Below are positions 54,991-64,000 of a stretch of DNA of 64,000 bases, piece after piece (position 1 is the stretch's first letter; each line of letters begins with the position of its first letter). This DNA comes from Bactericera cockerelli. Its lineage: Eukaryota > Arthropoda > Insecta > Hemiptera > Triozidae. Where the stretch lies: NCBI GenBank assembly GCA_024516035.1, contig CM044967.1, positions 21,387,948 to 21,451,947 of the forward strand, written 5' to 3'. The translations under genes and the position numbers were made by a program. The notes below the pieces were generated by a model. It ran no database searches. It worked only from the letters and a program-made list of their open reading frames with translations, and was not told the origin of the DNA.

Positions 54991-57697
54991 ACCCATTTTT
55001 CTCCTTTTTTTCACTTTTTCTCCGCTATACCCATTTTCTCCTTTATTTCACTATTTCTCCGCTATACCCATTTTCTCCTTTTTTTCACTATTTCTCCGCT
55101 ATACCCATTTTCTCCTTAATTTCACTATTTCTCCGCTATACCCATTTTCTCCTTTTTTTCTCTATTTCCCCGCTATACCCATTTTCTCCTTTATTTCACT
55201 ATTTCTCCGCTATACCCATTTTCTCCTTAATTTCACTATTTCTCCGCTATACCCATTTTCTCCTTAATTTCACTATTTCTCCGCTATACCCATTTTCTCC
55301 TTTTTTTCTCTATTTCCCCGCTATACCCATTTTCTCCTTTATTTCACTATTTCTCCGCTATACCCATTTTCTCCTTTATTTCATTATTTCTCCGCTATAC
55401 CCATTTTCTCCTTTTTTTCTCTATTTCCCCGCTATACCCATTTTCTCCTTTATTTCACTATTTCTATGCTATACCCATTTTCTCCTTTTTTTCACTATTT
55501 CTCCGCTATACCCATTTTCTCCTTAATTTCACTATTTCTCCGCTATACCCATTTTCTCCTTAATTTCACTATTTCTCCGCTATACCCATTTTCTCCTTTA
55601 TTTCACTATTTCTCCGCTATACCCATTTTCTCCTTAATTTCACTATTTCTCCACTATACCCATTTTCTCCTTTTTTTCTCTATTTCCCCGCTATACAAAT
55701 TTTCTCCTTTATTTCACTATTTCTCCGTTATACCCATTTTCTCCTTTATTTCACTATTTCTCTGCTATACCCATTTTCTCCTTAATTTCACTATTTCTCC
55801 GCTATACCCATTTTCTCCTTTTTTCTCTATTTCTCCGCTATACCCATTTTCTCCTTTATTTCACTATTTCACCGCTATACCGATTTTCTCCTTTTTTTCT
55901 CTATTTCCCCGCTATACCCATTTTCCCCTTTTTTAACTATTTCTCCGCTATATCCATTTTCTCCTTTATTTCACTATTTCTCCGCTATACCCATTTTCTC
56001 CTTTATTTCACTATTTCTCCGCTATACCCATTTTCTCCTTGATTTCACTATTTCTCCGCTATACCCATTTTCTCCTTTATTTCACTATTTCTCCGCTATA
56101 CCCATTTTCTCCTTTTTTTCTTTATTTCCCCGCTATACCCATTTTCTCCTTTATTTCACTATTTCTCCGCTATACCCATTTTCTCCTTTTTTTATCTATT
56201 TCCCCGCTATACCCATTTTCTCCTTTATTTCACTATTTCTCCGCTATACCCATTTTCTCCTTAATTTCACTATTTCTCCGCTATACCCATTTTCTCCTTA
56301 ATTTCACTATTTCTCCGCTATACCCATTTTCTCCTTTTTTTCCTATTTCCCCGCTATACCCATTTTCCTCCTTATTTCACTATTCTCCCTATACCCATTT
56401 CTCCTTTATTTACTATTCTCCGCTATACCCATTTTCTCCTTATTTCACTATTTCTCCGCTATACCCATGTTCTCCTTATTTCCTATTCCCGCTATACCCA
56501 TTTTCCTCCTTTTTTTCACTATTTCTCCGCTATACCCATTTCTCCTTTTTATATTTCCCCTATACCCATTTTCTCCTTTATTTCACTATTTCTCCGCTAT
56601 ACCCATTTTTCTCCTTTTTTCACTATTTCTCCGCTATACCCATTTTCTCCTTTATTTCACTATTTCTCCGCTATACCCATTTTCTCCTTTATTTCACTAT
56701 TTCTCCGCTATACCCATTTTCTCCTTTATTTCACTATTTCTCCGCTATACCCATTTTCTCCTTTATTTCACTATTCTCCGCTATACCATTTTCTCCTTTT
56801 TTTCTCTATTTCCCCGCATAACCCATTTCCCTTTTTTACTATTTCTCCGCTATACCCATTTTCTCCTTTTTTCACTATTTCTCCGCTATACCCATTTTCT
56901 CCTTATTTCACTATTTCTCCGCTATACCCATTTTCTCCTTTTTTCTCTATTTCCCCGCTATACCCATTTTCTCCTTTATTTCCTATTTCTCCGCTATAAC
57001 CCATTTTCTCCTTTATTTCACTATTTCTCCGCTATACCCATTTTCTCCTTTTTTTTCCTATTTTCTCCGCTATACCCATTTCTCCTTTTTTTCCTATTTC
57101 CTCCCGCTATACCCATTTTCTCTCTCTATTTCCCCGCTATACCCATTTTCTCCTTTTTTTCTCTATTTCCCCGCTATACCCATTTTCTCCTCTATTTCAC
57201 TATTTCTCCGCTATACCCATTTTCTCCTTTTTTTCTCTATTTCCCCGCTATACCCATTTTCTCCTTTATTTCACTATTTCTCCGCTATACCCATTTTCTC
57301 CTTTTTTTCACTATTTCTCCGCTATACCCATTTTCTCCTTTTTTTCATTATTTCTCCGCTATACCCATTTTCTTCTTTTTTTCACTATTTCTCCGCTATA
57401 CCCATTTTTTTCCTTAATTTCACTATTTCTCCGCTATACCCATTTTCTCCTTTTTTTCTCTTTTTCCCCGCTATACCCATTTTCTCCTTTTTTTCTCTAT
57501 TTCCCGCTATACCCATTTTCTCTCTATTTCACTATTTCTCCGCTATACCCATTTTCTCCTTTTTTTCTCTATTTCCCCGCTATACCCATTTTCTCCTTTA
57601 TTTCACTATTTCTCCGCTATACCCATTTTCTCCTTTTTTTATCGATTTCCCCGCTATACCCATTTTCTCCTTTATTTCATTATTTTTCCGCTATACC
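54991..57697. repeat. 37-bp minisatellite, block 2
   Basis: About 73 units between the two LINE copies. Frames of 119-316 codons here are read-through of the array, not genes. Between about 56340 and 57120 the units show frequent single-base losses (for example tatttccccgcataaccc). The last 550 bases repeat the variant order seen before LINE copy 1. Confidence 0.95.
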
Positions 57698-59307
57698 AAA
57701 AGAAAATATGGTAATCCTTGCTCCTCCCTTAGTCAACGTTTTCAATGAATCATTCAAATCAGGAACTTTTCCTGTTAAATTCAAACTATCTAAGATCTGT
57801 CCTCTCTTCAAAAAAGGTGATACTTTTGATCCGAAAAACTACCGACCTATTGCACTGCTACCTGTTTTTTCCAAACTGCTTGAGAAATTGGTAAAAAGTA
57901 GACTCCTTGGTTACTTACAAAGACACCATCTTTTGGTTAATGAGCAGTTCGGATTCAAACCAAATACATCCACGACTGATGCAGTGTCTAACTTTCTGGT
58001 ACATCTCTATAAAGGCCTAGCACAAAATAAGCAAATAATCGGTGTCTTTTGTGACCTGACGAAGGCGTTCGAAAGCCTTCATATTTCTCTATTGCTTAAA
58101 AAACTTGAAATCTACGGCATCAGAGAAAAATCTCTACAATGGTTTGATACCTACCTGACTCATAGACAGCAGTATGTGACGCTTAGCAAAGAGGAGAACG
58201 GCGAAAGAACTCATTATGAATCTGAGAATGTTGAGGTGTTGTCGGGAATTCCAACCGGGAGTATCTTGGGGCCTTTGCTGTTCTTACTTTATATAAATGA
58301 CTTGGTTATTACATTCCCTGATCTCTTACTAACACTATACGCCGACGACACCTCAATATTAGTCACCTCAGACGACCAATGTTCTCTTCTTCATAAGTGT
58401 CACGAAATAATGTCTAAAATATACAATTGGTTCCGAGCAAACAAATTGAACCTAAATAACAAAACAACATTTATCAATTTCTCAAGTGGTAAGCATCCAA
58501 ATGAAATAATAACAACCGGGTCACTGATTGTAAATCAAGTACAGGAAACCAAATTCTTAGGAATAATCATAAATGAAAATTTAAATTGGAAACCCCACAT
58601 AGCACAGCTTGCTAAAAAACTAAATTCAGCAATATATGCTATAAGATCCACTAGATACAACATTGATGTTGAATCTGCTATTATAGCGTATCACTCCCTT
58701 TTCATGAGTTTAGTCGGCTATGGTATAGAATTTTGGGGAAACGATCATTACCTGACTAAGATTTTTGTCTTGCAGAAGCGTGCATTAAGAGCTATATATA
58801 ACCTGAAGAATAAGACAAGTTGTCGAGATGTGTTTAAATCTAAAGCTTTACATACAGTTTACGGCCTATATATTTTCAAGCTGTTAGTGATTATCCACAA
58901 AGAGAGGGAGGAGTGGTACCCAGCAAGAGATCACAAATATCCAACAAGACATAAGAAAGACCTCTTTACCCCAGCTTATGTCAAACAAAAATCTTTCTAC
59001 TATGAGGGCAAATGTCTTTATAATTCTCTGCCAGATATATACAAACTATTAGACGGGGACAACTTTAAAACCAAGATCAGCGATCTCTTGCTGGAAATAT
59101 CGCCATATACCAAAGATGAATACTATCATCATTGGCCAAATGACCAAACATAAAAAAGGAAAAAATAATAGTAAAATGATGTTCTGTAATTTTTATTTTA
59201 TTTTATCTGTATCATTGTATTTTATTGTATTGTACTGACCATTGGAATGCCTTCGTGGCGAAAATACCAAATAAAAGTTATTCTTATCTTATCTTATCTT
59301 ATCTTAT
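57698..59307 (+). pseudogene. 5'-truncated Jockey/CR1-like LINE, copy 2
   Basis: Essentially identical to 53381-54990 at an offset of 4,317 bases. The difference I found in the coding part is a T-to-C change giving YADDTSILV instead of YADDTLILV. The frame 57708-59153 has 481 codons with motifs at about 44-48 (NYRPI), 116 (motif A Asp), 180-199 (motif B) and 211-214 (YADD). It shares the same truncation point and tail, so it arose by duplication of the locus and not by a second insertion. The frame is intact but lacks an endonuclease and a promoter. Confidence 0.9.
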
Positions 59308-59341
59308 ACCCATTTTCTCCTTTTTTCACTTTTTCTCCGCT
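59308..59341. repeat. 37-bp minisatellite, last unit before the BEL insertion
   Basis: tacccattttctcctttttt cactttttctccgct continues the array, with the same cactttttctcc variant that follows LINE copy 1, and is cut by the LTR at 59342. Confidence 0.85.
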
Positions 59342-59767
59342 TGTGGGGGACAGCCCACAAGGTTCGATGGGAGAGAAGAGAAAAATGAGGGCTCACTCAC
59401 CTTTGAAGACTCTAGCGGGGTTGACTTACGGGGTGCCGGCCGGCTCTTCTTGGTGATGGGGCAGAGTTGGAAGATGAGTGAGCTTTATGGGTAATAACTA
59501 TCTTTAATTTGAGAACTTTATTTAATTTGATACTTAAAGAAATATTGAGCGTTGCACGAAAATGGTATACACTAATTTGAACTGAGGTGTGATCTCTCTG
59601 ATTGTCAAAAGGTAACTGCTGAGGGCAGAGAATAGAGAGTTGAACTTACAAATTCTATGGAAAATTACCACTGACTTGTTAGAAGCCAAGGGGCTCTCTT
59701 GTTGCAAGTCAGGGCTGCATTTATGGGGAGGCATTGATACGGTACGCAGTGTACGCTGTACGCAACA
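59342..59767 (-). mobile_element. 3' LTR of BEL/Pao element (426 bp)
   Basis: On the minus strand the LTR starts tgttgcgtacagcgtacact and ends gggctgtcccccaca, giving TG...CA termini. It follows a purine-rich tract and meets minisatellite sequence at its far end. The partner 5' LTR would lie beyond the right edge, so identity between the two cannot be measured here. Confidence 0.8.
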
Positions 59768-59781
59768 TTCCGCCCACCCAA
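59768..59781 (-). promoter_or_regulatory. Polypurine tract of the BEL/Pao element
   Basis: On the minus strand, gggtgggcggaa sits immediately before the TGTTG start of the LTR, the place where plus-strand DNA synthesis is primed in LTR elements. Confidence 0.7.
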
Positions 59782-59938
59782 ATTTGGTATAATTTGAGAA
59801 ATATAAGCGAGAAAGCGAGATCACAAAAATTGAATATTGCCAAGACAAAAGTACACATAAATAAAATAACATGAAACAGAGGTATTCAATAAGTGCCTGA
59901 TAATAATAAAGGATTATTGAATACTTAAGTAAAAACAT

Positions 59939-62900
59939 TTAATTGCTAAATCTCAAGGGAATAATTTTGTTGACAGGTCGAGTTAAGACCGTGTCTTGAA
60001 ATTTAATCTTTGCGACCCTTGTGACATTGTCACTACCAGGGTAAACATCAATAATTTTACCTAAAGGCCAATGAAGAGGTAATTTATTAGCCTTGGGAAG
60101 AAGGATCAAATCACCAGATTGGAGTTCAGGATTAGGGAGAAACCATTTTGATCTGGGAGTCAGGGATTGAAGATAGCTTGTGGACCAAGCTCCCCAAAAG
60201 GATTGCGCGGCTTGCTGGATAAGTCTCCAACGAGTTAATCTATTCATGGGAGTAGAGGTTATATCATGCTCCGGTGGGGTTAATAGGGACGTGCCTATGA
60301 GAAAATGACCAGGAGTTAAATAATCTATACCATCAAGAGGATCAGGAGAAACATCGATGAGTGGTCTAGAGTTAAGTACAGCCTCTATTCTACATAGAAG
60401 AGTTGTAAGTTCTTCGAATGTGAAATTTTGTTCGCCTATTACCCGACGGAGATGAAATTTTGCGGATTTAATACCGGCTTCCCAGAGGCCTCCGAAATTA
60501 GAGGCAGCGGGTGGATTAAATATCCAAGTAATTTGACGTTGCGCGAGTGTATTATTTATATCAGCGGAATTTTCCTGTAGCATCTGATATACTTCAGACA
60601 ATTCTAGTGCGGCAGCGGTGAAATTTGTGCCGTTGTCACTGTGGATAAAGCGAGGTAGACCGCGGCGCCCAATGAAACGGTCAAGACTGGCAAGAAATGC
60701 AGCAGACGACAGATCTGATACCAGCTCTAAGTGAATTGCTTTAGTGGTGAAGCAGACAAATAGGCAGAGATATGCCTTGCGTGAACGCGCGTTGCGGCGG
60801 GAACTCTCCTTGATGAAAAATGGACCACCAAAGTCCACGCCGACGTTGAGAAAAGGTCGCTCTTGAGTGACTCTTCGTTCTGGTAAGTCACTCATTATTG
60901 GTTGAATAGGTTTTGCGGAGTACCGGTAACATCTCAGGCACTTATGTATGCGTTGACGGAGAAGATCGCGTAGCGACATAATCCAAAACTTCTGCTGAAT
61001 TAATGCCTGAACGGTGCGAGGACCAGCGTGCAGAGAAGAGACATGATAATGATCACAAATAATATTAGACAAGTGACACTTTTTGGGAAGAAGTAGCGGA
61101 TGAATCGAATCCTGCGATAGATTCTGAGCGTTTCGAAGCCTTCCGCCCACCCTGAGTCTTCCATGTTCATCCAGGAATGGAGTTAGTTTTAAGATGGCGG
61201 AGTTGGTTATTTTTACGTTGGTCTGAAGGGCTGAAATAATAGCGGCAAAGTGGTATTCTTGTTCTAGTTTGGTGACTATCAATAAACTAGTGTTAAGTTC
61301 TCTTACTTCTAGAGGTCCTAGATCACGTTGTTCTTTGGAAGTTCGTATGTTTCTGATGAAACGAAGTACGAACGCGAAAATTCGTTGTAGCTTGGTAAGG
61401 TTTGAATATTTTTCACACCATCCTAACAAGTAAGACTTCGAAGGGGGAGTTACAGTTAGTAAAGTTTTGGTGTTATCCTTGAGTTCAGGCAGATTATGGA
61501 CTTCATTGCCTTGAGAAGGTAAATATTCGTTTTTATTTAAGCGTTTTTCTAAGTTGCGGTACTGGGTAAGAGCGCGATTGCGATTTTCGCCTAAATTAGA
61601 GACATCCTTACGGAAGGTTAGTGAGACCATGTAACTGCCTGTTTCGTCACGCTGGTGAGTGGAGAGAAAATGTTCCTCGCAGCGAACATCCTCAGGATCT
61701 TCAATGAGCTGGACAGCGACTTCCTCCGTCTCCCAAAACTTCTGGAGCATTGTGTCCAGGTTGGGGGAAGTAAGAAACAGAGAGCGGCGAGAACTATCCT
61801 CGTTGTAAGTAGGAGTGCGGCCGAAAATAATCCATCCCAGCGTTGTTCTCATGGCGGTAGGTGTCCCAGGTATCACGTTGTCCCCAGTAGTGCATAATAT
61901 CTGCGCGTACAATTCAGCGCCAAGAAGAAAATCGACAGCATCCGGTGTACAGAAGTCGGGATCAGCGAGATCAAGGTGAGAAAATTTTGAAAACACTTCA
62001 GGTGCAATATGAGCGGAAGGTATATTAGAAGAAATACGTTTAAGAACAACCGCTTCGGCGTGAAGATTGCAGCTAGATGGTAGGCGTGGTGATAGTACAC
62101 AAGAGACGGCTCCGTTGTTTTCAGGCACCATATTGTCTCCAATACCCGAAATAGAAATACCGCATTTGTATTTCTGTAAACCTATGCGTTGAACACACGA
62201 TTCAGTTATACAAGAAATCTGTGAACCAGGATCGACAATCAAGCGAATTGGGTGCGGGTTGCCAAAGCGGTCCAAAATTGAAACTTTGGCGGTGCCTAGT
62301 AAAACTGAAGATTTTTTAACATTGTCACCAGTGGAGAAAATACAGGTCTTGGTCTGAGTGGTGGTCTCTTTGGAAGAGCTAGGGGAAGGATAATTTACAA
62401 AATTAGACTCGCGATGTATTAGCGTGTGATGCCGTTTGTGGCATGTGCGGCAAGTGGAATCGGAGCGACAGTCCGAAATGCGGTGAACACCTAAACAGTT
62501 GAAGCAGCGGTTCTGACTTTTGAGAACTTCAACACGTTTAGGAATATCAAACTTGAGAAAAGAAGAACACTTGAAGAGCGGGTGAGCCTGTTTACAAATA
62601 GGACAAGAAGAGTGCGGGGAGGACTGAAGTACGTGCGGTTTTGCTGATTCAGCGGTAGACAGGTAGGAAGTGCGTTCTTGTTTATAATTTCCCTTGTGCG
62701 GGTTAGCGGTAGGCGCAGCGAGAGTATTTTTTGAAGAAGAAGGAGATGTAGAGAACTGGATCATTTCACTGTCCATGCAAATTTTATTAACATAAGTTAT
62801 TAGTTGATCATAAGTAGGTACCTCGTTCGAATCCAATTTATCCTCGAATAATTTCTTGTGTTCAATATTTAATACGCGAAGGGCAATCTGAACTAAAAGA

Positions 62901-63652
62901 AAATCACCAATATTAGGAAGGTTCAAGTTCTTTACGGCAGCAACATTAGTCTGAAAAACCTCAAGAAAATTCCGTAGACCCGATACGTTGCTGTTGAGAA
63001 GCGGTTTGAAGTTCAGGATCATGTTGAGATGATGCGAAGCTAGAACCCTTTTGTTTTCATAGCGATCACACAAGGTTTTGTATGCGGTAGAATAATTTTG
63101 ATCGAGAAGTTGGAAATTTTCAATCAAATGCAGAGGCGGTCCGCGCAGAAATGAGCGTAGGTACTGAAGCTTTTCTACTTCTGAGATATCAGTCCTACGG
63201 TGAATCGTAGACCTGAAAAGCGAATGAAAACTGGACCACTGTTGTAAATCTCCTGAAAAGATAGGGACTGAAAGTTTTGGAAGTTTCGGATGAACTGTGG
63301 CGGCAGGAGCGGGACTGGAAGCCGGTACAATAGCAGCTGATGCTGGGATAAGATTTTTAACCTTAACGAAAGCCTTAGTTTCAAAATATAACTCCTCAAA
63401 GGTCTGAGTGTCTCCGGAGGTGTCAACTTTATCAGCGCTATCCATAGAGGCGCACAAAGTATCAATTTGATCCTGGAGAGTATCAAAAGAATTGTAATAA
63501 TCATCGATGCGTTCGAAACGAGATAAAAATGGCCCTGTGTTAGACTCGGTAAGCTGAGTGGTGTAATCTGCCAGCTTTTGCATACGGTCAAGATATTTAT
63601 CCTTACGCGAAATCAATGAGCGGAGTTTTTCTCTTTGAGAGTTAGTCGACAT
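59939..63652 (-). CDS. BEL/Pao gag-pol ORF lacking reverse transcriptase and RNase H
   Basis: An uninterrupted 1,237-codon frame. Gag: DUF1759-like region about 120-290 (PKLPKLSVPIFSGDLQQWSS F). Zinc knuckles lie at 350-413 (CFNCLGVHRISDC and neighbours). The aspartic protease has VDPGSQ at 473-478, and the protease-associated region runs to about 612 (TTLGWIIFG). It then passes directly from RALTQYRNLEKRLNKN (about 693-708) to NLPELKDNTKTLLTV (720-734), the segment that normally precedes integrase. No YVDD box, RT palm or RNase H is present. The integrase is complete: zinc-binding H/C cluster about 868-908, catalytic D940, D1006 and E1058, and a DUF5641-like C-terminus to 1233. BEL gag-pol usually has about 1,700-1,900 residues, so about 600 are missing in frame. 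The Met at 63652 follows the leader and fits the usual start. Confidence 0.93.
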   Translation of the reverse strand: MSTNSQREKLRSLISRKDKYLDRMQKLADYTTQLTESNTGPFLSRFERIDDYYNSFDTLQDQIDTLCASMDSADKVDTSGDTQTFEELYFETKAFVKVKNLIPASAAIVPASSPAPAATVHPKLPKLSVPIFSGDLQQWSSFHSLFRSTIHRRTDISEVEKLQYLRSFLRGPPLHLIENFQLLDQNYSTAYKTLCDRYENKRVLASHHLNMILNFKPLLNSNVSGLRNFLEVFQTNVAAVKNLNLPNIGDFLLVQIALRVLNIEHKKLFEDKLDSNEVPTYDQLITYVNKICMDSEMIQFSTSPSSSKNTLAAPTANPHKGNYKQERTSYLSTAESAKPHVLQSSPHSSCPICKQAHPLFKCSSFLKFDIPKRVEVLKSQNRCFNCLGVHRISDCRSDSTCRTCHKRHHTLIHRESNFVNYPSPSSSKETTTQTKTCIFSTGDNVKKSSVLLGTAKVSILDRFGNPHPIRLIVDPGSQISCITESCVQRIGLQKYKCGISISGIGDNMVPENNGAVSCVLSPRLPSSCNLHAEAVVLKRISSNIPSAHIAPEVFSKFSHLDLADPDFCTPDAVDFLLGAELYAQILCTTGDNVIPGTPTAMRTTLGWIIFGRTPTYNEDSSRRSLFLTSPNLDTMLQKFWETEEVAVQLIEDPEDVRCEEHFLSTHQRDETGSYMVSLTFRKDVSNLGENRNRALTQYRNLEKRLNKNEYLPSQGNEVHNLPELKDNTKTLLTVTPPSKSYLLGWCEKYSNLTKLQRIFAFVLRFIRNIRTSKEQRDLGPLEVRELNTSLLIVTKLEQEYHFAAIISALQTNVKITNSAILKLTPFLDEHGRLRVGGRLRNAQNLSQDSIHPLLLPKKCHLSNIICDHYHVSSLHAGPRTVQALIQQKFWIMSLRDLLRQRIHKCLRCYRYSAKPIQPIMSDLPERRVTQERPFLNVGVDFGGPFFIKESSRRNARSRKAYLCLFVCFTTKAIHLELVSDLSSAAFLASLDRFIGRRGLPRFIHSDNGTNFTAAALELSEVYQMLQENSADINNTLAQRQITWIFNPPAASNFGGLWEAGIKSAKFHLRRVIGEQNFTFEELTTLLCRIEAVLNSRPLIDVSPDPLDGIDYLTPGHFLIGTSLLTPPEHDITSTPMNRLTRWRLIQQAAQSFWGAWSTSYLQSLTPRSKWFLPNPELQSGDLILLPKANKLPLHWPLGKIIDVYPGSDNVTRVAKIKFQDTVLTRPVNKIIPLRFSN

Positions 63653-64000
63653 GATTTTTATTTAAAAGACAGTGAAATATGAAGAATAAGGTATAGATTA
63701 CCTGGTGAATTGATCGTATGATCCTTGAGATTAAGTAATTTGTAAACACAACACCGATACACTAAAGTACAAAAACTTTAAATTGCGAAAATAAATTAAA
63801 CAGCGGGCTAGCTAGTTAAATTATTGCGGAAAAAAACTAATCAGCGGTGAAAAAAAAAAACTTTTATTTACTATTTAATAAACAAAAAAGCGGAAATCAA
63901 GTTATGCGGATTCGTGAACTGAATTTATTAATAATCGCGGAAAACCAAGATATTGCGGGGAAAACAATAATAATTAATGCGGTAGTATTTGAAAATGCGG
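63653..64000 (-). other. BEL/Pao 5' leader (partial)
   Basis: AT-rich untranslated leader of the BEL element. It contains no LTR sequence and I could not find a primer-binding site, so the leader extends past the window edge. GCGG (CCGC on the element strand) recurs about nine times between 63805 and 64000, at intervals of roughly 10-40 bases. Confidence 0.6.

Noticed and set aside
56039..57417. Long hydrophobic repeat proteins of 260-316 residues
   Set aside because: They are translations of a non-triplet minisatellite whose unit lacks stops, with no start context or conservation evidence.

Overview
This window is eukaryotic, AT-rich and dominated by repeats. It looks like nuclear DNA from an insect. 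The evidence is a BEL/Pao LTR retrotransposon, RTE-like and Jockey/CR1-like LINE fragments, tRNA- and 5S-derived SINEs, many MITEs, and one spliced zinc-finger gene with an insect-sized terminal exon. A hemipteran such as a planthopper is my guess from the repeat style; nothing in the sequence proves the order. I see no bacterial operons, CRISPR arrays or rRNA operons.

The only convincing host gene is on the minus strand at 33.57-34.81 kb. It is the terminal coding exon of a PRDM8/ZNF488-type zinc-finger regulator, preceded by a strong splice acceptor. Its upstream exons are not identified. If they lie on this sequence they are at higher coordinates, so much of the right half could be intronic or intergenic.

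0-9 kb holds degenerate LINE pieces, palindromic foldback elements opening with tacagggtgagc, SINE fragments, a 235-bp MITE and a 38-bp minisatellite. 9-22 kb holds two 5S-rRNA-derived SINEs, an element with a hairpin head and a CTGT-rich stretch, tRNA-like SINEs and an inverted-repeat element around a LINE tail. 22-33 kb holds a hAT-type MITE with an 8-bp target duplication, an RTE-like LINE 3' end, the best foldback element, a perfect 62-bp palindrome and further MITEs. 39-52 kb holds a full SINE with a 15-bp target duplication, a MITE with seven copies of a 13-bp motif, more hairpin-headed elements, a 67-bp minisatellite, a nested MITE and an 88-bp tandem repeat.

52.6-59.3 kb follows an assembly gap. 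It is a 37-bp pyrimidine-rich minisatellite containing a 5'-truncated Jockey/CR1-like LINE, and the LINE plus flanking array is present twice at a 4,317-bp spacing. From 59.34 kb to the right edge a minus-strand BEL/Pao element has inserted into the same minisatellite. Its 1,237-codon gag-pol frame is open but lacks reverse transcriptase and RNase H, apparently through an in-frame deletion.

Several elements illuminate each other. The tRNA-derived SINE ends in the same 3' tail, including the ORF stop, as the RTE-like LINE at 24.25 kb. The 5S- and tRNA-headed SINEs share a central body. LINE 3' tails at several places keep a short stem-loop. Two patches (about 49.6-50.3 and 56.3-57.1 kb) are rich in single-base deletions and may be poor consensus sequence.
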